Assembly: GCA_018401755.1 (NCBI GenBank)
Contig: JAGYKJ010000006.1
Coordinates: 124,001 to 188,000 of the forward strand
From: Litorivicinus sp.
GTDB lineage: Bacteria; Pseudomonadota; Gammaproteobacteria; Pseudomonadales; Litorivicinaceae
DNA length: 64,000 bases
Reading direction: 5' to 3'
The position numbers and the translations under genes are program-made. The notes beneath the pieces are model-generated. The model saw nothing but the letters and a program-made list of their open reading frames with translations, searched no databases and was not told the DNA's origin. Shown in pieces: positions 52,053-64,000 of this stretch (positions within the stretch are counted from its first letter, which is position 1; each line of letters starts with the position of its first letter).

Positions 52053-53666
52053 GCCGCCGATGCCCGATCGAGCGCGTGATGACCCAGGGACACCCGCCAG
52101 ATCGACTCAAATTGCTCAGGTAATTGATCGCCCACCCAGGCGACAAAATGATCTGGTCGCACCAAAATAAAGCGATGCGCCCATCGGGCTCGGGTTCCCG
52201 CGTAGGAAGTCATGCACCACCTTCGCGGAGTAGCCTGCATCCGCGAGCCAAGTGCGAATGATCGTGCGCTCAGCCTCTGAGGCATCAAGGGCAATCAGAC
52301 AAAATCCATGACCAAGCGCCTCACCCATCGAGGTACCCGAGGTCCATTCAGCAGGCGCCAGGTGATGTCCCGGCCTTGCATCATATGAATGGGCTCCTCG
52401 CGCCGAACAGGGTCCGCCTGCTCCACCCAACACAATCGGAGATCCCTCATAATTCGGCTCAAAGTTAAATACTTCTTTATCACCGCCCTCACTGCGAAGC
52501 GCCCAAGCTGACTCAAATGCGGACAAATCACGAGCAGGATCAAACTCCGATACAAAGTTCTTGTCGTCCTCAATCATCTTGCCAATGAAATCGTCAGCGG
52601 TGGACTTAAACACCGGCTGACGCTCAAGCGAATAGGTATCGAGCAGGGTCTCTGGGGCAAGCCCACCCAAAACAGCCTCGAGTTTCCACCCAAGATTCCG
52701 AGCATCCTCAAAGCCAGTATTGATTCCAAACCCACCATAGGGCGGATGGCTATGGGCAGCATCTCCGGCAATCATCAGGCAACCCGCGCGATAGGTGCGA
52801 GCCGTTGCAATGCGAAGATCCCAAAAGCCGATGTAATCGAACGCGACATCGATATCGGCCCCGACAATAGCCTTAAGCATGCTATGGAAATCATAATTAT
52901 CTTCAGTGGTATCAGCAGGCACCGGTGCATGGAAGAAGAATTGTTCTCCCAAATCAACCTTCCCGAAAAACTGCCAATATCCACCAAGCTCTGGATTCAA
53001 GACATTGAAGTACGACTTATCCGGATAACGCTTGAGGAGCTCCACTAGCTGGGTCGAGCGGAACACCAGCAGAACCATTTTCTTATCGTGATCATCCCTA
53101 ATCTGACTAATCTGGGCAGCTTCACGCACCACAGATCGACTGCCATCGCAGCCCACGGCATAGTCTCCAGAGATCTCGATGGTCTGGCCATCGTCAGTGA
53201 TTGCCATCACTTGTGCCCGACCCTGTTGGGCACTCACAGACGTCACGCGGTAGCCATAATGGCAAGTCACGCTCTCTAGCTCCGCAACACGTTTGCGTAA
53301 CACTGCTTCCGTCTGATACTGGGGCAGACGATCATTATCGGTGTAGTAGAACGCCCGCACCTTCTCACGAGAAAGCCAGCCATAGTGATAATCCGACAAC
53401 AATGTTCCATAGGTGGTGAGCCCGCCGGTACTGACCTCTGGTGGAATAAAGCGCGCCTCTGCAATTGCCTCACGCACCCCCCAGGCAAGAAAGTGCTCGC
53501 CCGTCCGCTGGGTTAAATTTTGCCCCTTTGGAACACGCTGTGGAGTCGGGTATCGCTCGATCACATGGCACCGAACGCCCCGTTGTCCTAAGTCAATGGC
53601 AAGACCCATACCAACAGGGCCACCACCTACAATCACTACCCGTGTTGAAAATTGTTCTACTGTCAT
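52049..53666 (-). CDS. FAD-dependent aromatic monooxygenase, C-terminus frameshifted
   Basis: Class A flavin hydroxylase (UbiH/MhpA-like). The FAD motif GGGPVGMGLAIDLGQRG is at about residues 14-30, the DG motif at AVGCDGSRSVVREAA and the second FAD motif at AGDAAHSHPPYGGFGINTGFEDARNLGWKL. The long frame ends at 52116 with unrelated text. The expected ending ILVRPDHFVAWVGDQLP appears in the neighbouring frame and runs to 52049. One extra base near 52180-52205 explains this; the repaired chain is 538 residues. It is divergent from the aldehyde dehydrogenase gene over 108 bp. The substrate is unknown, probably a phenol. Confidence 0.82.
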
Positions 53667-53774
53667 GACCGTTTACAAATTGCGAAGATGGACGAAGAAT
53701 TTCGTATTGAGGTCAGACGTTAGTCGAGATCTCGTCGACATGCAATGTAGCCCCCGCGGCCAAAGGAGAAGATC

Positions 53775-55223
53775 ATGTCACGCGCTGCCATTCAGCATTG
53801 GATTCAAGGAGAGTGGGTTGACTCAACAACCCACGCAGAAACGCGCACATGTTTCACTGGAGAACCGTTTCGCACATTTGCAGTCGATGACGGGACTCTT
53901 AGTGCGCAAGCAATTGAACACGCGCGACGGGTATTCGAGCGCAGTACCTGGGCCCATCAACCGCGACTCCGAGCACAAGTCTTACTTGAACTTGCAGATC
54001 AATTAACCGCCGAGTTCGATACCTTAGCCGACGTGATTTCGATCGAAAGCGGCAAATTGATTCATCATGCCCGAGGCGAAGTGATGGCTTGTATCAGCGA
54101 ATGCCGTTATTACGCGGGTCTCGCCCGGTCAATTCAGGGCAGAATGTTGGAAACAGATGCCGGCAAACTCTCGATGTTTACGCAAGAGGCCATTGGCGTC
54201 GCCAGCATCATCGTTCCATGGAATGCACCCGGTACTTTACTCGTGAGATCGCTCGCCCCCGCAATGGCAGCTGGGTGTACCAGTGTCGTCAAGGGAGCCA
54301 TGCAAACCGTCTCAACAACCCATCTGTTTGCGGAATGCCTCTCGCGTTGTCCTTCACTGCCTCAGGGGTGGTTCAGATCGTTCATGGCGATCTGGCCTGT
54401 TCGCAAATGCTTTGCCAGCACCCAGACGTCGACGTCATTAGCTTCACCGGGTCAACCACTACCGGGAAAGCCATTATGGCCTCAGCAGCGACGTCACTAA
54501 AACGCCTCTCTCTCGAGCTTGGTGGCAAATCGCCAGCAATCGTCCTAGAAGATGCCGATCTTGATCGCGCCGCCCATGAAATCGCGTCAGGGGATCGTAC
54601 CTCTGTCCGGGCAAATGTGCACCGCGATTGGTCGCATCTTGATTGCCGATGCAGTCTGGGATCGCTTTGTCCCAAAACTACGGGATCGTCTTGCCAATCT
54701 GTCCATTGGCGCACCCGATGACCACTCGGCAGAATTAGGTCCACTGATTGACGTCGCAAGTGCTGACCGATACGAGCGCCTACTGGCGCAAGCGAGCCAA
54801 GAAGGGGAGACCCTACTGGCAGGTCACCGACCAAACGTGGGTCCATTGGCAAACTTTGTAGCACCAGCACTTTATGCGATTGATGACCCACGAAGCACTC
54901 TGGTGCAAACCGAGCTATTTGCGCCGATTGGCATTGCCGAACGATTTACCAATGACGAGGCGGCGGCCGTCTTGGCCAACATGACCCGCTACGGACTCTC
55001 AGCAAGCGTGTACTCACAATCTGGCGAACGTGCCCAGCGCATGGCACGCGCAATTAAAGCTGGCACTGTGTGGATCAACTGCCACAACCGCTTAATGGCA
55101 GAAGCTGAAACCGGGGGATACCGCGAATCCGGACTTGGTCGATTGCATGGCGTCGAAGGATTGGCTGACTTTCTTGAAACAAAACATATCTATCAGGAGT
55201 TTGGCCAACTACCCACCGGTTAA
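53775..55223 (+). pseudogene. Aldehyde dehydrogenase, two compensating frameshifts
   Basis: NAD(P)-dependent aldehyde dehydrogenase of normal length (482 codons from ATG to stop) but read in three pieces. Piece 1 gives [27 protein letters not shown]. Near 54362 one base is missing before [10 protein letters not shown]. Piece 2 gives [15 protein letters not shown] and the catalytic Glu in [18 protein letters not shown]. Near 54587 one base is extra, and piece 3 resumes with [18 protein letters not shown], which holds the catalytic Cys. As written, the protein stops at 54500 before the active site. Divergent from the flavin hydroxylase, it may act on an aromatic aldehyde. Confidence 0.85.
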
Positions 55224-55301
55224 CATGACGATTGAGCGATAGGGCTTTTCAAAACGAAAGTCACGGATAACACTGTCCTATCCCTCAAATAGGACAACAT
55301 C

Positions 55302-56879
55302 ATGGACCAGATGACGCGCAGCGGTTTTTTTCAAGAGTTGGCCCGCCGTGCGTCTCGCCCTCGACCCAATCTTCGCGCCCTCTTCGACACAGATCCAGAC
55401 CGCGCAACCCAGTTTCGGATCGAAGGTGCTGGGATATGCCTCGATTTTTCAAAGCACTGGATTGATCGTGCCACCTGGCAATGGCTGTGTGACAGTCTCG
55501 ATGCCCTTGGATTTCGTGGAACACAGGCAGCGCTTGTCTCCGGCGACCACCTGAATCACACCGAGGGCCGCTCCGTGTTGCACATGGCGCTGCGTGGCGA
55601 TGCACAAGACCCCTTTGCCATCGACGGCCAGCCGGTGATGTCCGCCGTACTGCATGAACGGACTCGGTGTGATGCCTTCGCAGACGCAGTGCGCTCTGGC
55701 GTCATTCGTGGAGCCAGTGGTCAATTAATCACTGATATTGTGAATATCGGCATTGGTGGATCTGACCTTGGTCCACTGATGGCTTGCCAGGCACTTGAGC
55801 CTTTTCGAGCGCATGGTCCAAAAACGCATTTTTTATCCAACGTGGATCCAGCCCATTGGGCTTCAATGACTGCAACCCTTGATCCACACCGAACGCTCGT
55901 TATCGTTGCATCAAAAACGTTCACCACCCAAGAGACCATGGTCAATGCAAGTCGCGTGAAGCAATGGCTCGTCGATGCGGTTGGGCCATCGGCAGTTGCG
56001 ACGCAGATGATCGCGCTATCAACCAACCAGGCCGCTGTGTTGGCGTTTGGAATTCAGGCAGACCGCATGTTCCCATTCTGGGATTGGGTCGGCGGTCGCT
56101 ATTCACTTTGGTCATCGATTGGCATGGCAATCCGCTGTCAAATTGGATCAGAGCAATTCTCAGAGTTTCTCAATGGTGCGCGCGCAATGGACCAGCACTT
56201 CCTTACCGCACCACTGACATCAAATCTTCCAGTCGCCCTGGCATTACTCGGGCTTTGGTACCGAAACGGATACAACCTGGGTTCACATGCCGTTATTCCT
56301 TATAGCCAGCGGATGGCCCGGTTTCCTGCCTATCTCCAGCAACTCGAAATGGAATCCAACGGCAAACAAACCGATCGATCTGGCAACAGCGTGCTCTGGC
56401 AAACAGCCCCTGTCATTTGGGGTGAAAGCGGAACAAACGGGCAGCACGCCTTTCATCAATTGCTGCATCAAGGCACCGAGATTATTCCCGTCGACTTTCT
56501 CATGGCGCGTAAGCCCACAGAGGGCGATCAAGAAGCACACCTGCTACTGCTGGCAAATTGTCTCGCGCAGGCTGAGGCACTTGCATTTGGCGAGGAGAAT
56601 GCCGATCCACATCGGCGGATGCCCGGAAATCGACCCAGCTCAATCATTGGCTTCAATCAGCTCGATCCAAGGACATTAGGTGCCTTGATTGCGCTCTACG
56701 AACACAAAGTCATGACACAAGGTGTCTTGTGGGGCATTAACAGCTTTGATCAATTCGGCGTGGAACTTGGGAAACGGCTGTGCACTTCTCTCGCGCCCGC
56801 GTTGCTAACCCCTTCGCACCACCAACCATCGGCATTTTCGTCAAGCACCGATGCTTGGGTTCACTGGATACATCATTGA
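55302..56879 (+). CDS. pgi: Glucose-6-phosphate isomerase
   Basis: Cytoplasmic glycolytic isomerase of glucose-6-phosphate and fructose-6-phosphate, 525 residues (E. coli 549). The family signatures are intact: NIGIGGSDLGPLM, VASKTFTTQETM, DWVGGRYSLWSSIGMAI, ESNGK, GESGTNGQHAFHQLLHQG with the catalytic His, and ALYEHKVMTQGVLWGINSFDQFGVELGK with the catalytic Lys at the end. ATG at 55302. It stands alone, 78 bp after the aldehyde dehydrogenase, and is a core gene marking the right flank of the catabolic region. Confidence 0.97.
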   Translation: MDQMTRSGFFQELARRASRPRPNLRALFDTDPDRATQFRIEGAGICLDFSKHWIDRATWQWLCDSLDALGFRGTQAALVSGDHLNHTEGRSVLHMALRGDAQDPFAIDGQPVMSAVLHERTRCDAFADAVRSGVIRGASGQLITDIVNIGIGGSDLGPLMACQALEPFRAHGPKTHFLSNVDPAHWASMTATLDPHRTLVIVASKTFTTQETMVNASRVKQWLVDAVGPSAVATQMIALSTNQAAVLAFGIQADRMFPFWDWVGGRYSLWSSIGMAIRCQIGSEQFSEFLNGARAMDQHFLTAPLTSNLPVALALLGLWYRNGYNLGSHAVIPYSQRMARFPAYLQQLEMESNGKQTDRSGNSVLWQTAPVIWGESGTNGQHAFHQLLHQGTEIIPVDFLMARKPTEGDQEAHLLLLANCLAQAEALAFGEENADPHRRMPGNRPSSIIGFNQLDPRTLGALIALYEHKVMTQGVLWGINSFDQFGVELGKRLCTSLAPALLTPSHHQPSAFSSSTDAWVHWIHH

Positions 56880-56898
56880 TAGCCCTAACGTCTATCGA

Positions 56899-57778
56899 TC
56901 AGCCCGTGTGCGCGGTTGGGCTCGGACGAGTCGCCACATACACGCCATAGCTTGCCACCATAAAACCAAACACGTCGAGCAGCCGTCAGGGTTTCATCCA
57001 AAATGATCCAGCTAATGACGGCGGCCACAGGGGGCACCAGAAAAAATAACGCGGAGGTCTTGGACGCCGAATTGTGCGCGATTAGATACATGAGAATCGT
57101 AAACGCCCCGAATGACACCGCAAAGACCTGCCAACTCATCGCTAAGACAAGCGGAAGTGTGGCCTCCAGCTTTGGCGGCGACTCAAATATCCCCATCAAG
57201 ATCACATGAAATAGCAAAGCAGCAAGCGCTTGATAACCATTACTGGTCGCCAGAGGCAGCTTCCCAGTCAATGTTTTTTGCCACAGCGTTCCTGACGTCA
57301 CGGCCAATAACGCCACCACCGCAGCAATGATTCCTGCAATCGGAAGCGTATCGCCGACGTCAAAACCTAAAACACAGGCCGTGCCGATAAAACCAATCGC
57401 GAGGCCAGTCCATTGCCGACGGGAGACGGTTTCAGAGAGAAGTGGGCCAGCCAACGCACTGGTCAACAAAGGCTGCAATGACACAATAAGTGCCGTGATG
57501 CCCGCGGGTAATCCATTCAACACTGCATAAAATACGCCCGCCAAATAGACGCCATGGAAGAGCACCCCTGTCCCAACGGCTTCTCCGAGTGAACGTATTG
57601 GAACGCGTTGCCACTCTCGCCGCCAAGTCATCACAATAAAAAAGCCAGCGGTGACCAACAAAAACCGGAAGGCCAAGGCAGCAAAAGGTGTCGCATCAAC
57701 AACAATGATCTTGCCGGTGACGAAGGCTGAGGCCCACAGCAACACAAAAATTAACGGGAATAGGGAAATAATCGTCAT
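56899..57778 (-). CDS. EamA/DMT family transporter, C-terminus frameshifted
   Basis: Ten-helix drug/metabolite-type permease. The first EamA repeat includes PLIFVLLWASAFVTGKIIV and LLTSALAGPLLSETVSRRQWTGLAIGFIGTACVLG; the second includes FFLVPPVAAVISWIILDETLTA. The last helix is out of frame: the long frame ends at 56885 with polar text, whereas the neighbouring frame reads VFGFMVASYGVYVATRP and stops at 56899. One extra base at about 56980 explains it, giving 292 residues. It converges on pgi. The substrate is unknown. Confidence 0.82.
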
Positions 57779-58103
57779 GGTGGCTCTAGCTCGCTCGGGT
57801 CATGACCGAATTGATCTCACCGCGCCATCATCGCGTTCTTGCGAACGAAGTCTGCATAGAGTCTCGCGACAGAGGAGCCCAAACCGGCGATCTTGAGTAT
57901 CGCACGACTCCTCGACAACGACTATGACGAGATCAAGCACCGAAAACTCTCGACTGACTTTCCCTGAAGTCCAGCCCTTACGATCACAGTCGAGAATCAG
58001 AGATAAGAGGGTTATTGGTCGTGAGTTCCGGGATGAATGGCAAACTGATCGTTCACTAAAATATTGAAAAATATTAATATTTCGGAAACCTCATCAAAGG
58101 AAT
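57779..58103. other. Intergenic region between the EamA gene and glmS
   Basis: I see no convincing gene or RNA here. The half next to the EamA gene should hold its promoter. The half next to glmS contains an AT-rich stretch with the 14-nt perfect palindrome AAATATTAATATTT (58069-58082), followed on the glmS transcript by several Ts. It may help end the atp-glmU-glmS transcript, but the stem is weak. Confidence 0.5.
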
Positions 58104-59922
58104 CTATTCCACGGTGACGCTTTTAGCGAGGTTTCGAGGTTGGTCGACATCCGTACCGCGCAAGACCGCCACGTGATAGCTCAATAATTGCAGCGGAACG
58201 GTGAATACAATCGGAGCAATGCGCGCAGGAACTGCAGGCAAGACACACGTAAGGGAATGCCCATCTTGAGCGACCGCGTGATCTGCAAACACAATCAGTT
58301 GTCCACCACGAGCCCGCACTTCGGATAAGTTGGACTGAAGTTTCTCTATCAACGCGTCATTTGGCGCCACCGCGACCACCGGCATGGACTCATCAACTAA
58401 GGCCAGAGGGCCATGCTTCAGCTCGCCGGCAGGATATGCTTCCGCATGAATGTAAGAGAGTTCCTTCAGCTTTAACGCCCCTTCCATGGCAATGGGGTTC
58501 ATGGCACCCCGACCCAAGAAGAGTGTGTGCTGCTTGTCAGCAAATAATTCGGCGATCGTGGCAACAGCTGGCTCAATCGCTAGCGCAGCTGTCAGTAAGT
58601 CAGGGAGTTGTCGCAATTCTGCGACCAAGGCTTTCTCATCGAATGAGTCGACTTTCCGCGATTTTGCGAGCAACCCCGCCAGAACCAATAACACCGTCAA
58701 TTGAGTGGTAAATGCCTTCGTGCTCGCAACGCCAATTTCTGGCCCCGCATCGGTCAGCAAGGCCAAGTCCGTCTCTCGAATCAGACTTGAGGTCGCCACG
58801 TTACACACAGCAAGTGTCGCCAACACATGCGCTTGATCGAGATGTCGCAAAGCAGCCAAGACATCTGCGGTCTCACCCGACTGAGAAATCGCAATCCAAA
58901 GCGTATTGGGCAACGTCACCACGTCGCGATAGCGATATTCACTCGCGATTTCCACTTGGCAAGGAATCCCCGCCAAGCTTTCGATCCAGTATCGGGCGAC
59001 CAGTCCCGCATGATAACTAGTTCCACACGCAACGATTTGAACGGCGCCAACCTGATCCAAAATCTCATCACTACCAGGGCCCAAAATCCCAGATAAAATG
59101 TGCGCTGACCCAAGCTTTAGACGCAAGCTATCCAGAACTGCTCGAGGCTGCTCGTGAATCTCCTTGGCCATAAAGTGTCGATAAGATCCTTTACTTACCG
59201 CCTCTGTCCCGAGATGGGACTGAACCACTGCACGCTCCACGACCCTGCCACTGACGTCCCACAAACGTACCTGCTCACGGGTGATCACACCCCAATCACC
59301 TTCATCGAGGTACATGAATCGATCGGTCACGTGAGTCAGCGCTAATTGGTCCGACCCAACAAAATTCTCGCCAAGACCCAAACCAATGACGAGCGGAGAG
59401 CCCTGACGAGCAACATACAAACGATCTGGAGTACTCTGATCAATCACGCAGAGTGCGTAGGCCCCCTGGATCCGATCCAAAACCGCACGAAATAGATCAG
59501 GCATGGTCAGTCCTGAGCGTCGCCAAATGCGCCAATAGATGGGCCACAACCTCCGTGTCAGTTTCTGAGGTGAAGACGCAACCGCACCCTTGGAGCTCAT
59601 CGCGAAGAGCGCCATGATTTTCAATAATTCCGTTATGAACGACAGCGAATCGCTCTCCTGACATATGAGGGTGCGCGTTCGCTTCGCTCGGGACACCGTG
59701 CGTTGCCCACCGCGTGTGGGCAATTCCAAGCGTCGCGCTGTTCGCGGTCAGCTTATGCTCGAGCTCGACCACTTTCCCTTGTGCGCGAAGCCGATGTATC
59801 TGCATCCCCTGCAAGGTCGCGATGCCCGCCGAGTCATAACCTCGATACTCCAGTCGCTTAAGACCCTCAATCAAAATCGGCTGGACAGACCGCTCGGCGA
59901 TTGCACCAACGATTCCACACAT
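58104..59922 (-). CDS. glmS: Glutamine-fructose-6-phosphate aminotransferase GlmS, one frameshift
   Basis: Makes glucosamine-6-phosphate from fructose-6-phosphate and glutamine, the first step to UDP-GlcNAc. The N-terminal glutaminase has Cys2 (MCGIVGAI), HTRWATHG and [11 protein letters not shown]; the two SIS domains follow ([32 protein letters not shown], and ending [11 protein letters not shown]). The frame breaks after LATLR near 59511, where one extra base shifts [20 protein letters not shown] into the next frame. Repaired length is 605 residues (E. coli 609). The gene is normally essential, so an error in the sequence is likely. It starts 2 nt after glmU. Confidence 0.93.
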
Positions 59923-59924
59923 AC

Positions 59925-61292
59925 TTAGGATTTCCTTCCCTTTGTGGGGCGCTGATACGGCGTTTTCTCGATTTGCCGATTTCGTCCGATGGCCAACGCA
60001 CCCGGTGACACATTCTCTGTCAGTACGGAACCTGCTGCAGTCGTTGCGCCTTCACCAATCTCGATCGGTGCAACTAAACTGGTGTTCGACCCAATGAAGA
60101 CGTCGTCACCAATCGTTGTGTGATGTTTCGATACTCCATCGTAATTACAGGTGATTGTGCCGGCCCCAACATTCACATCGCGCCCGACCGTGGCATCACC
60201 AATATAGGAGAGATGATTTAACTTCGAGCCCTCGCCGATCACGGCATTCTTTGTTTCTACAAAGTTGCCAACGTGGGTGTCAGAAGCAAGCTGTGTCCCT
60301 GGTCGTAAACGTGCAAAAGGCCCTACGGTTGCATCAGTGCCAATCACTGTCGACTCAATCACAGAATAGGGCTTGATATGCGCACCCCTTGCAATCTGAA
60401 CGCGAGACAGATGTGCACCCATCCCAATGTGCACAGCTGGCCCGATCTCAACATCATCAAGCCACACATTTGGCCCAATAATCGTATCTGGACCGACATC
60501 CACCTTACCTGCACAAAAGACAGAGTCTGGATCAATGAGGGTGACTCCAGCCTGCATGAGTTGGTGTCGTGCGCGTTGTTGATAACGCCACTCTAAATTC
60601 GCCAACTGCATACGATCATTCACCCCGAGGGCACATTCAACAGGACCTTTTACACCCTGCACCGCATACCCATGTTGCCTTGCCAGTGCAACACAATCAG
60701 TCAAATAGTACTCACCTTGCACATTTTCATTCGCAAGCAAGGGAAGTAGTGATGCAAACATAGATGCTGGCGCCGCATAGAGGCCACTATTAATTTCGCA
60801 AATCGCGCGCTGTTCGATTGTCGCATCACGTTCTTCAACGATACCAGTCAACTGGCCTTGATCATCTCGCAAAATCCGCCCGTACCCTGTCGGGTCGTCA
60901 ACATCTGATGTCATCACTGCAAGCCCTGATCGCCCCATGGCAACCAGAGGCTGTAGGGCATCTGCTGTCACCAGAGGAACATCGCCATAGAGCACGACCA
61001 CAGTACCCTCAAGTGGCAAATCTTGGGCTCCACAACGCACCGCATGCCCTGTTCCCAATTGCTCGGTCTGATGAATAATGCGAACGCCCATGGATGCAAT
61101 GTGCGGATCGACTTGATCTGCACCGTGGCCGGTGACGACAGTAATCGTTCCCTGCTCATCACCGAGTAGGCTTTGGGCCTCTGAAATCACGCGAGAAATT
61201 AGGGACTTTCCGCCAATGTGATGGAGTACTTTAGGGGATTGAGACAACATCCGGCTGCCTTTACCGGCAGCCAGAATGATGATGTTAAGCAC
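59925..61292 (-). CDS. glmU: Bifunctional UDP-GlcNAc pyrophosphorylase / glucosamine-1-phosphate acetyltransferase
   Basis: Cytoplasmic enzyme that acetylates glucosamine-1-phosphate and couples it to UTP to give UDP-GlcNAc for peptidoglycan and LPS. The uridyltransferase domain begins [26 protein letters not shown] and has LYGDVPL; the C-terminal left-handed beta-helix hexapeptide repeats include [28 protein letters not shown] and [13 protein letters not shown] at 61292 is chosen: it gives 455 residues (E. coli 456) and overlaps the atpC stop by 8 bp. The frame to 61349 would add an unusual leader. Order atpC-glmU-glmS is common in gammaproteobacteria. Confidence 0.96.
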   Translation of the reverse strand: MLNIIILAAGKGSRMLSQSPKVLHHIGGKSLISRVISEAQSLLGDEQGTITVVTGHGADQVDPHIASMGVRIIHQTEQLGTGHAVRCGAQDLPLEGTVVVLYGDVPLVTADALQPLVAMGRSGLAVMTSDVDDPTGYGRILRDDQGQLTGIVEERDATIEQRAICEINSGLYAAPASMFASLLPLLANENVQGEYYLTDCVALARQHGYAVQGVKGPVECALGVNDRMQLANLEWRYQQRARHQLMQAGVTLIDPDSVFCAGKVDVGPDTIIGPNVWLDDVEIGPAVHIGMGAHLSRVQIARGAHIKPYSVIESTVIGTDATVGPFARLRPGTQLASDTHVGNFVETKNAVIGEGSKLNHLSYIGDATVGRDVNVGAGTITCNYDGVSKHHTTIGDDVFIGSNTSLVAPIEIGEGATTAAGSVLTENVSPGALAIGRNRQIEKTPYQRPTKGRKS

Positions 61293-61704
61293 GTCGACGT
61301 CGCAGCTGCTCGATGACTCGCAAACGAGCCACAGCTTCAGCAAGTTCAACTGATGCCCTCGAGTAATCGAAATCTGTTTGCTGCTCTGTCAGCAACCGTC
61401 GCGCCTCTTCTTTTGCATGCATCACAGCTGCTTCATCAATGGATTCGGCTCGTTCGGCAGTGTCCGCCAAGATTGTTACCAGTGACGGGATGACTTCCAA
61501 AAAGCCCCCAGTCACAAAAAACAAGGTCTCTTCTCCATCTTCGAGAATCAGGCGAACAGGCCCTGGCTTTAACGCGGTAATCAACGGAGCATGTCCAGGG
61601 GTGATGCCAAGATCACCTAGCTCTCCGGACGCAATCACCATCTGAATGGTCCCCTCGTAAAGGGATTCTTCAGCAGAGACCACATGGCACTTCATTGTAC
61701 TCAT
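61285..61704 (-). CDS. atpC: ATP synthase F1 subunit epsilon
   Basis: 139-residue rotor-stalk subunit that can brake ATP hydrolysis. The N-terminal beta-sandwich has VVSAEESLYEGTIQMV and LGITPGHAPLITALKPGPVRL; the C-terminal helical hairpin is rich in Ala, Arg and Glu (EARRLLTEQQTDFDYSRASVELAEAVARLRVIEQL). ATG at 61704. It follows atpD by 11 bp and overlaps glmU. Confidence 0.96.
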   Translation of the reverse strand: MSTMKCHVVSAEESLYEGTIQMVIASGELGDLGITPGHAPLITALKPGPVRLILEDGEETLFFVTGGFLEVIPSLVTILADTAERAESIDEAAVMHAKEEARRLLTEQQTDFDYSRASVELAEAVARLRVIEQLRRRRA

Positions 61705-61715
61705 GGAGAGACTCC

Positions 61716-63119
<1,404 letters not shown>

Positions 63120-63986
63120 TTACAGTGCCGCAGCACCGCCCACAATCTCTGAAATCTCTTGGGTAATGGCTGCTTGCCGCGCTTTGTTGTAAACCAGTTG
63201 AAGCTCGTGAATCAGATCGCCAGCATTGTCCGTCGCCGCCTTCATGGCAACCATTCGAGCAGCCTGCTCACACGCAAGGTTCTCCACAACCGCTTGGTAC
63301 ACTAGCGACTCCAAATAGCGCTGCAACAAGGTATCAAGCACACTTTGCGCATCAGGCTCGTAAATGTAGTCCCAATGTTTACCGAGTTTAGGGATCGGAT
63401 TCACATCTTTCGGTAGCGGCAGTATTTGCTGCACCACTGGGCTTTGCGTCATGGTATTGACAAAGCGGTTGTACACGACATACAGCCGGTCAATTGACCC
63501 CTCTTCATATGCATCGAGCATCACTTTAACGCTGCCGATCAGGTCTGCAACCGTGGGTTGATCTCCAACATGACTCGCCACAGCGACGACGTTTCCGCCA
63601 AAGCTCTTAAAGAATCCAAGGGCCTTAGATCCAATAACAGCTAAATCAACCTCGACCTGATTTGCATGGTGCGCGCCCAATTCACGCACCACTTGTTTAA
63701 ACAAGTTCGCATTCAGTCCACCACATAGCCCACGGTCCGTCGACACAACAATGTAGCCGACGCGGCTAACATCGCGTTCTTCAAGAAACAAATGGTTATG
63801 CTCTGGGTTTGCGTAAGCAAGGTGACCAATTACTTCTAAAATTCGATCAGCATAAGGCCTGGTCGCACCCATCCGCTCTTGTGCTTTGCGCATTTTTGAG
63901 GCCGCCACCAGCTGCATTGCACTCGTAATTTTTTGTGTATTACGAATACTACCGATCTGGGTGCGAATCTCTTTACCGACTGCCAT
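63120..63986 (-). CDS. atpG: ATP synthase F1 subunit gamma
   Basis: Central-stalk subunit, 288 residues, that turns inside the alpha-beta ring. The N-terminal coiled helix [32 protein letters not shown] and the C-terminal [41 protein letters not shown] are conserved. ATG at 63986 is preceded by GGGGC. The preceding gene, presumably atpA, lies past the window end. Confidence 0.97.
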   Translation of the reverse strand: MAVGKEIRTQIGSIRNTQKITSAMQLVAASKMRKAQERMGATRPYADRILEVIGHLAYANPEHNHLFLEERDVSRVGYIVVSTDRGLCGGLNANLFKQVVRELGAHHANQVEVDLAVIGSKALGFFKSFGGNVVAVASHVGDQPTVADLIGSVKVMLDAYEEGSIDRLYVVYNRFVNTMTQSPVVQQILPLPKDVNPIPKLGKHWDYIYEPDAQSVLDTLLQRYLESLVYQAVVENLACEQAARMVAMKAATDNAGDLIHELQLVYNKARQAAITQEISEIVGGAAAL

Positions 63987-64000
63987 AGGTTCTGCCCCTT

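Noticed and set aside
57651-57896. Open frame of 81 codons antisense to the start of the EamA gene
   Set aside because: Basic, low-complexity translation typical of a shadow frame; the opposite strand holds the real gene.
58104-59922. A GlmS-type ribozyme or GlmZ/GlmY-like RNA near glmS
   Set aside because: glmS starts 2 nt after glmU, leaving no leader for a ribozyme, and no recognisable small RNA was seen in the 325-bp gap downstream.

Overview
This window looks like a chromosome segment of a heterotrophic gammaproteobacterium, probably aquatic or marine. At the right edge lies an F1-ATPase cluster in the order atpG-atpD-atpC-glmU-glmS, with an AtpD very close to the E. coli type. The rest is dominated by secondary transporters (TRAP, TTT, MFS, ABC, AEC) and catabolic enzymes for lignin-type aromatic acids. 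I could not run a taxonomic search, so the lineage is an inference. No rRNA, tRNA, CRISPR array, transposase or phage gene was seen.

Layout. (1) 0-9.7 kb: a TAXI-type TRAP transporter, a NaChBac-like channel, an unrecognised polytopic membrane protein, an MFS carrier, a DODA-type extradiol dioxygenase and a LysR/aldo-keto reductase pair. (2) 9.7-21 kb: the protocatechuate 4,5-cleavage (meta) pathway. ligA-ligB run leftward and ligC-ligU-ligI-ligK-ligJ run rightward from a 353-bp control region. They are followed by a DUF1932 dehydrogenase, a PanE-like reductase and a DctPQM TRAP transporter. (3) 21-34 kb: feeder functions. These are an MFS carrier-pobA-class II aldolase operon, vanAB divergent from a VanR-like GntR regulator, a TauD-like dioxygenase plus alpha/beta hydrolase, an AEC carrier plus FAH-family hydrolase, a second pobA-like gene and a MetE-like methyltransferase. 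Vanillate (VanAB) and 4-hydroxybenzoate (PobA) would both converge on protocatechuate, and the Lig enzymes would take this to pyruvate and oxaloacetate. (4) 34-42.6 kb: a LysR gene divergent from a peptide-type ABC transporter, a CocE-type serine hydrolase and a CapA-like protein, joined by 4-bp overlaps. (5) 42.6-52 kb: a split chromate transporter, the TctCBA tricarboxylate transporter with its TctDE two-component system, and a periplasmic protein, CoA-transferase and citryl-CoA-lyase-like enzyme. The last five form a plausible sense-import-activate-cleave module for citrate or a relative. (6) 52-64 kb: a flavin hydroxylase divergent from an aldehyde dehydrogenase, pgi, an EamA transporter, then glmS, glmU and atp genes.

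Two cross-cutting observations. First, five genes between 42 and 60 kb (capA-like, flavin hydroxylase, aldehyde dehydrogenase, EamA transporter, glmS) carry single-base frameshifts, six in all. Because glmS is normally essential, residual sequence errors in this half of the window are likelier than true gene decay. Second, near-identical GntR-type palindromes (TTGTATACAA / TTGTGTACAA) lie before vanA and before the MFS-pobA operon, which suggests one regulator for vanillate and 4-hydroxybenzoate use. Perfect hairpins also sit just after the binding-protein genes of two different transporters.
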